The position numbers and the translations under genes are program-made. The notes under the pieces were generated by a model, which worked only from the letters and a program-made list of their open reading frames with translations, had not been told where the DNA came from and ran no database searches. DNA of 64,000 bases from Rheinheimera pacifica. GTDB lineage: Bacteria > Pseudomonadota > Gammaproteobacteria > Enterobacterales > Alteromonadaceae. Every line of letters begins with the position of its first letter. The first letter of the stretch is position 1. The stretch is from the NCBI RefSeq assembly GCF_900108485.1, contig NZ_FNXF01000020.1:1-64000 (forward strand), in the 5' to 3' direction. Positions 63,932-64,000 of the stretch are shown piece after piece.

Positions 63932-64000
63932 TGTTGAGTTCGTATTTAAATTCATTTAAAACGCTCATTTGTTGGGAAAACAGTTCAATAGATTCAGCCA
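63927..64000 (-). CDS. Partial CDS cut by the window end
   Basis: The reverse strand gives an open frame from the window edge ending AESIELFSQQMSVLNEFKYE then LNS and a TAA at 63929-63927. The stop sits in a TAACAA motif like those of its neighbours. Only 24 codons are visible, so no family can be given. Confidence 0.5.
   Translation of the reverse strand, partial: AESIELFSQQMSVLNEFKYELNS

Overview
This window is chromosomal DNA from a gammaproteobacterium. The gene order (purC-bamC-dapA-gcvR-bcp, perM/bepA-arsC, yejK/yejL-yejM, ydbH-ynbE-ydbL) and the start of a 16S rRNA gene at the left edge point to Alteromonadales/Chromatiaceae, most likely the Rheinheimera-Alishewanella-Arsukibacterium group. 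That placement is inferred from 16S sequence I remember and from protein style; I did not search a database.

Left part (1-10.6 kb): the 5' end of a leftward 16S gene with its leader (boxA and three promoter-like elements). Then a DUF3581 protein, an EAL-CBS-GGDEF c-di-GMP protein, a LexA-controlled sulA, ychJ, a tRNA-Tyr, a response regulator with TPRs, deoC, a candidate small RNA, a YgjP-type zinc protease, xthA and yfbV. A 576-bp gap follows, with a facing pair of DnaA boxes and a perfect palindrome.

Middle (10.6-34 kb): a degenerate PTS EIIA-like gene leads into yffB-dapE-M15 peptidase-DUF2897. Next come yejK/yejL-yejM (with a reduced YejM), rlmF, cvfB and csbD. A six-gene leftward operon, ybgA-phr-SnoaL-like-FAD oxidoreductase-DUF1365-cfa, resembles the singlet-oxygen response module of other proteobacteria. 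The leftward block pheS-pheT-ihfA, hda-DUF2066, a marC relic, purC, bamC and dapA follows.

Right part (34-61.6 kb): gcvR-bcp, then a PQQ-dependent sugar dehydrogenase next to a TonB receptor that matches PqqU/YncD, so the pair looks like a PQQ-scavenging unit. perM/bepA-arsC-wrbA-DUF2069, a periplasmic binding protein, rmuC, a Lon-N protein, queE/queC, a dicarboxylate symporter and lysC with a lysine riboswitch come next. They are followed by an M28 peptidase lipoprotein, the ydbH-ynbE-ydbL envelope lipid-transport operon, a TPR-GGDEF cyclase, and a tightly coupled cstA-'cory-CC-star'-ArsA-type ATPase operon.

Right edge (61.6-64 kb): four small, unrelated leftward genes and one cut by the window edge, visibly more A+T-rich. 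Each junction carries an imperfect palindrome beginning at a TAACA motif, and in three of the four the stop codon lies inside that motif. This looks like the distal end of a chromosomal integron cassette array whose integrase would lie beyond 64,000. It is the most unusual region of the window, but the palindromes are not canonical attC sites.
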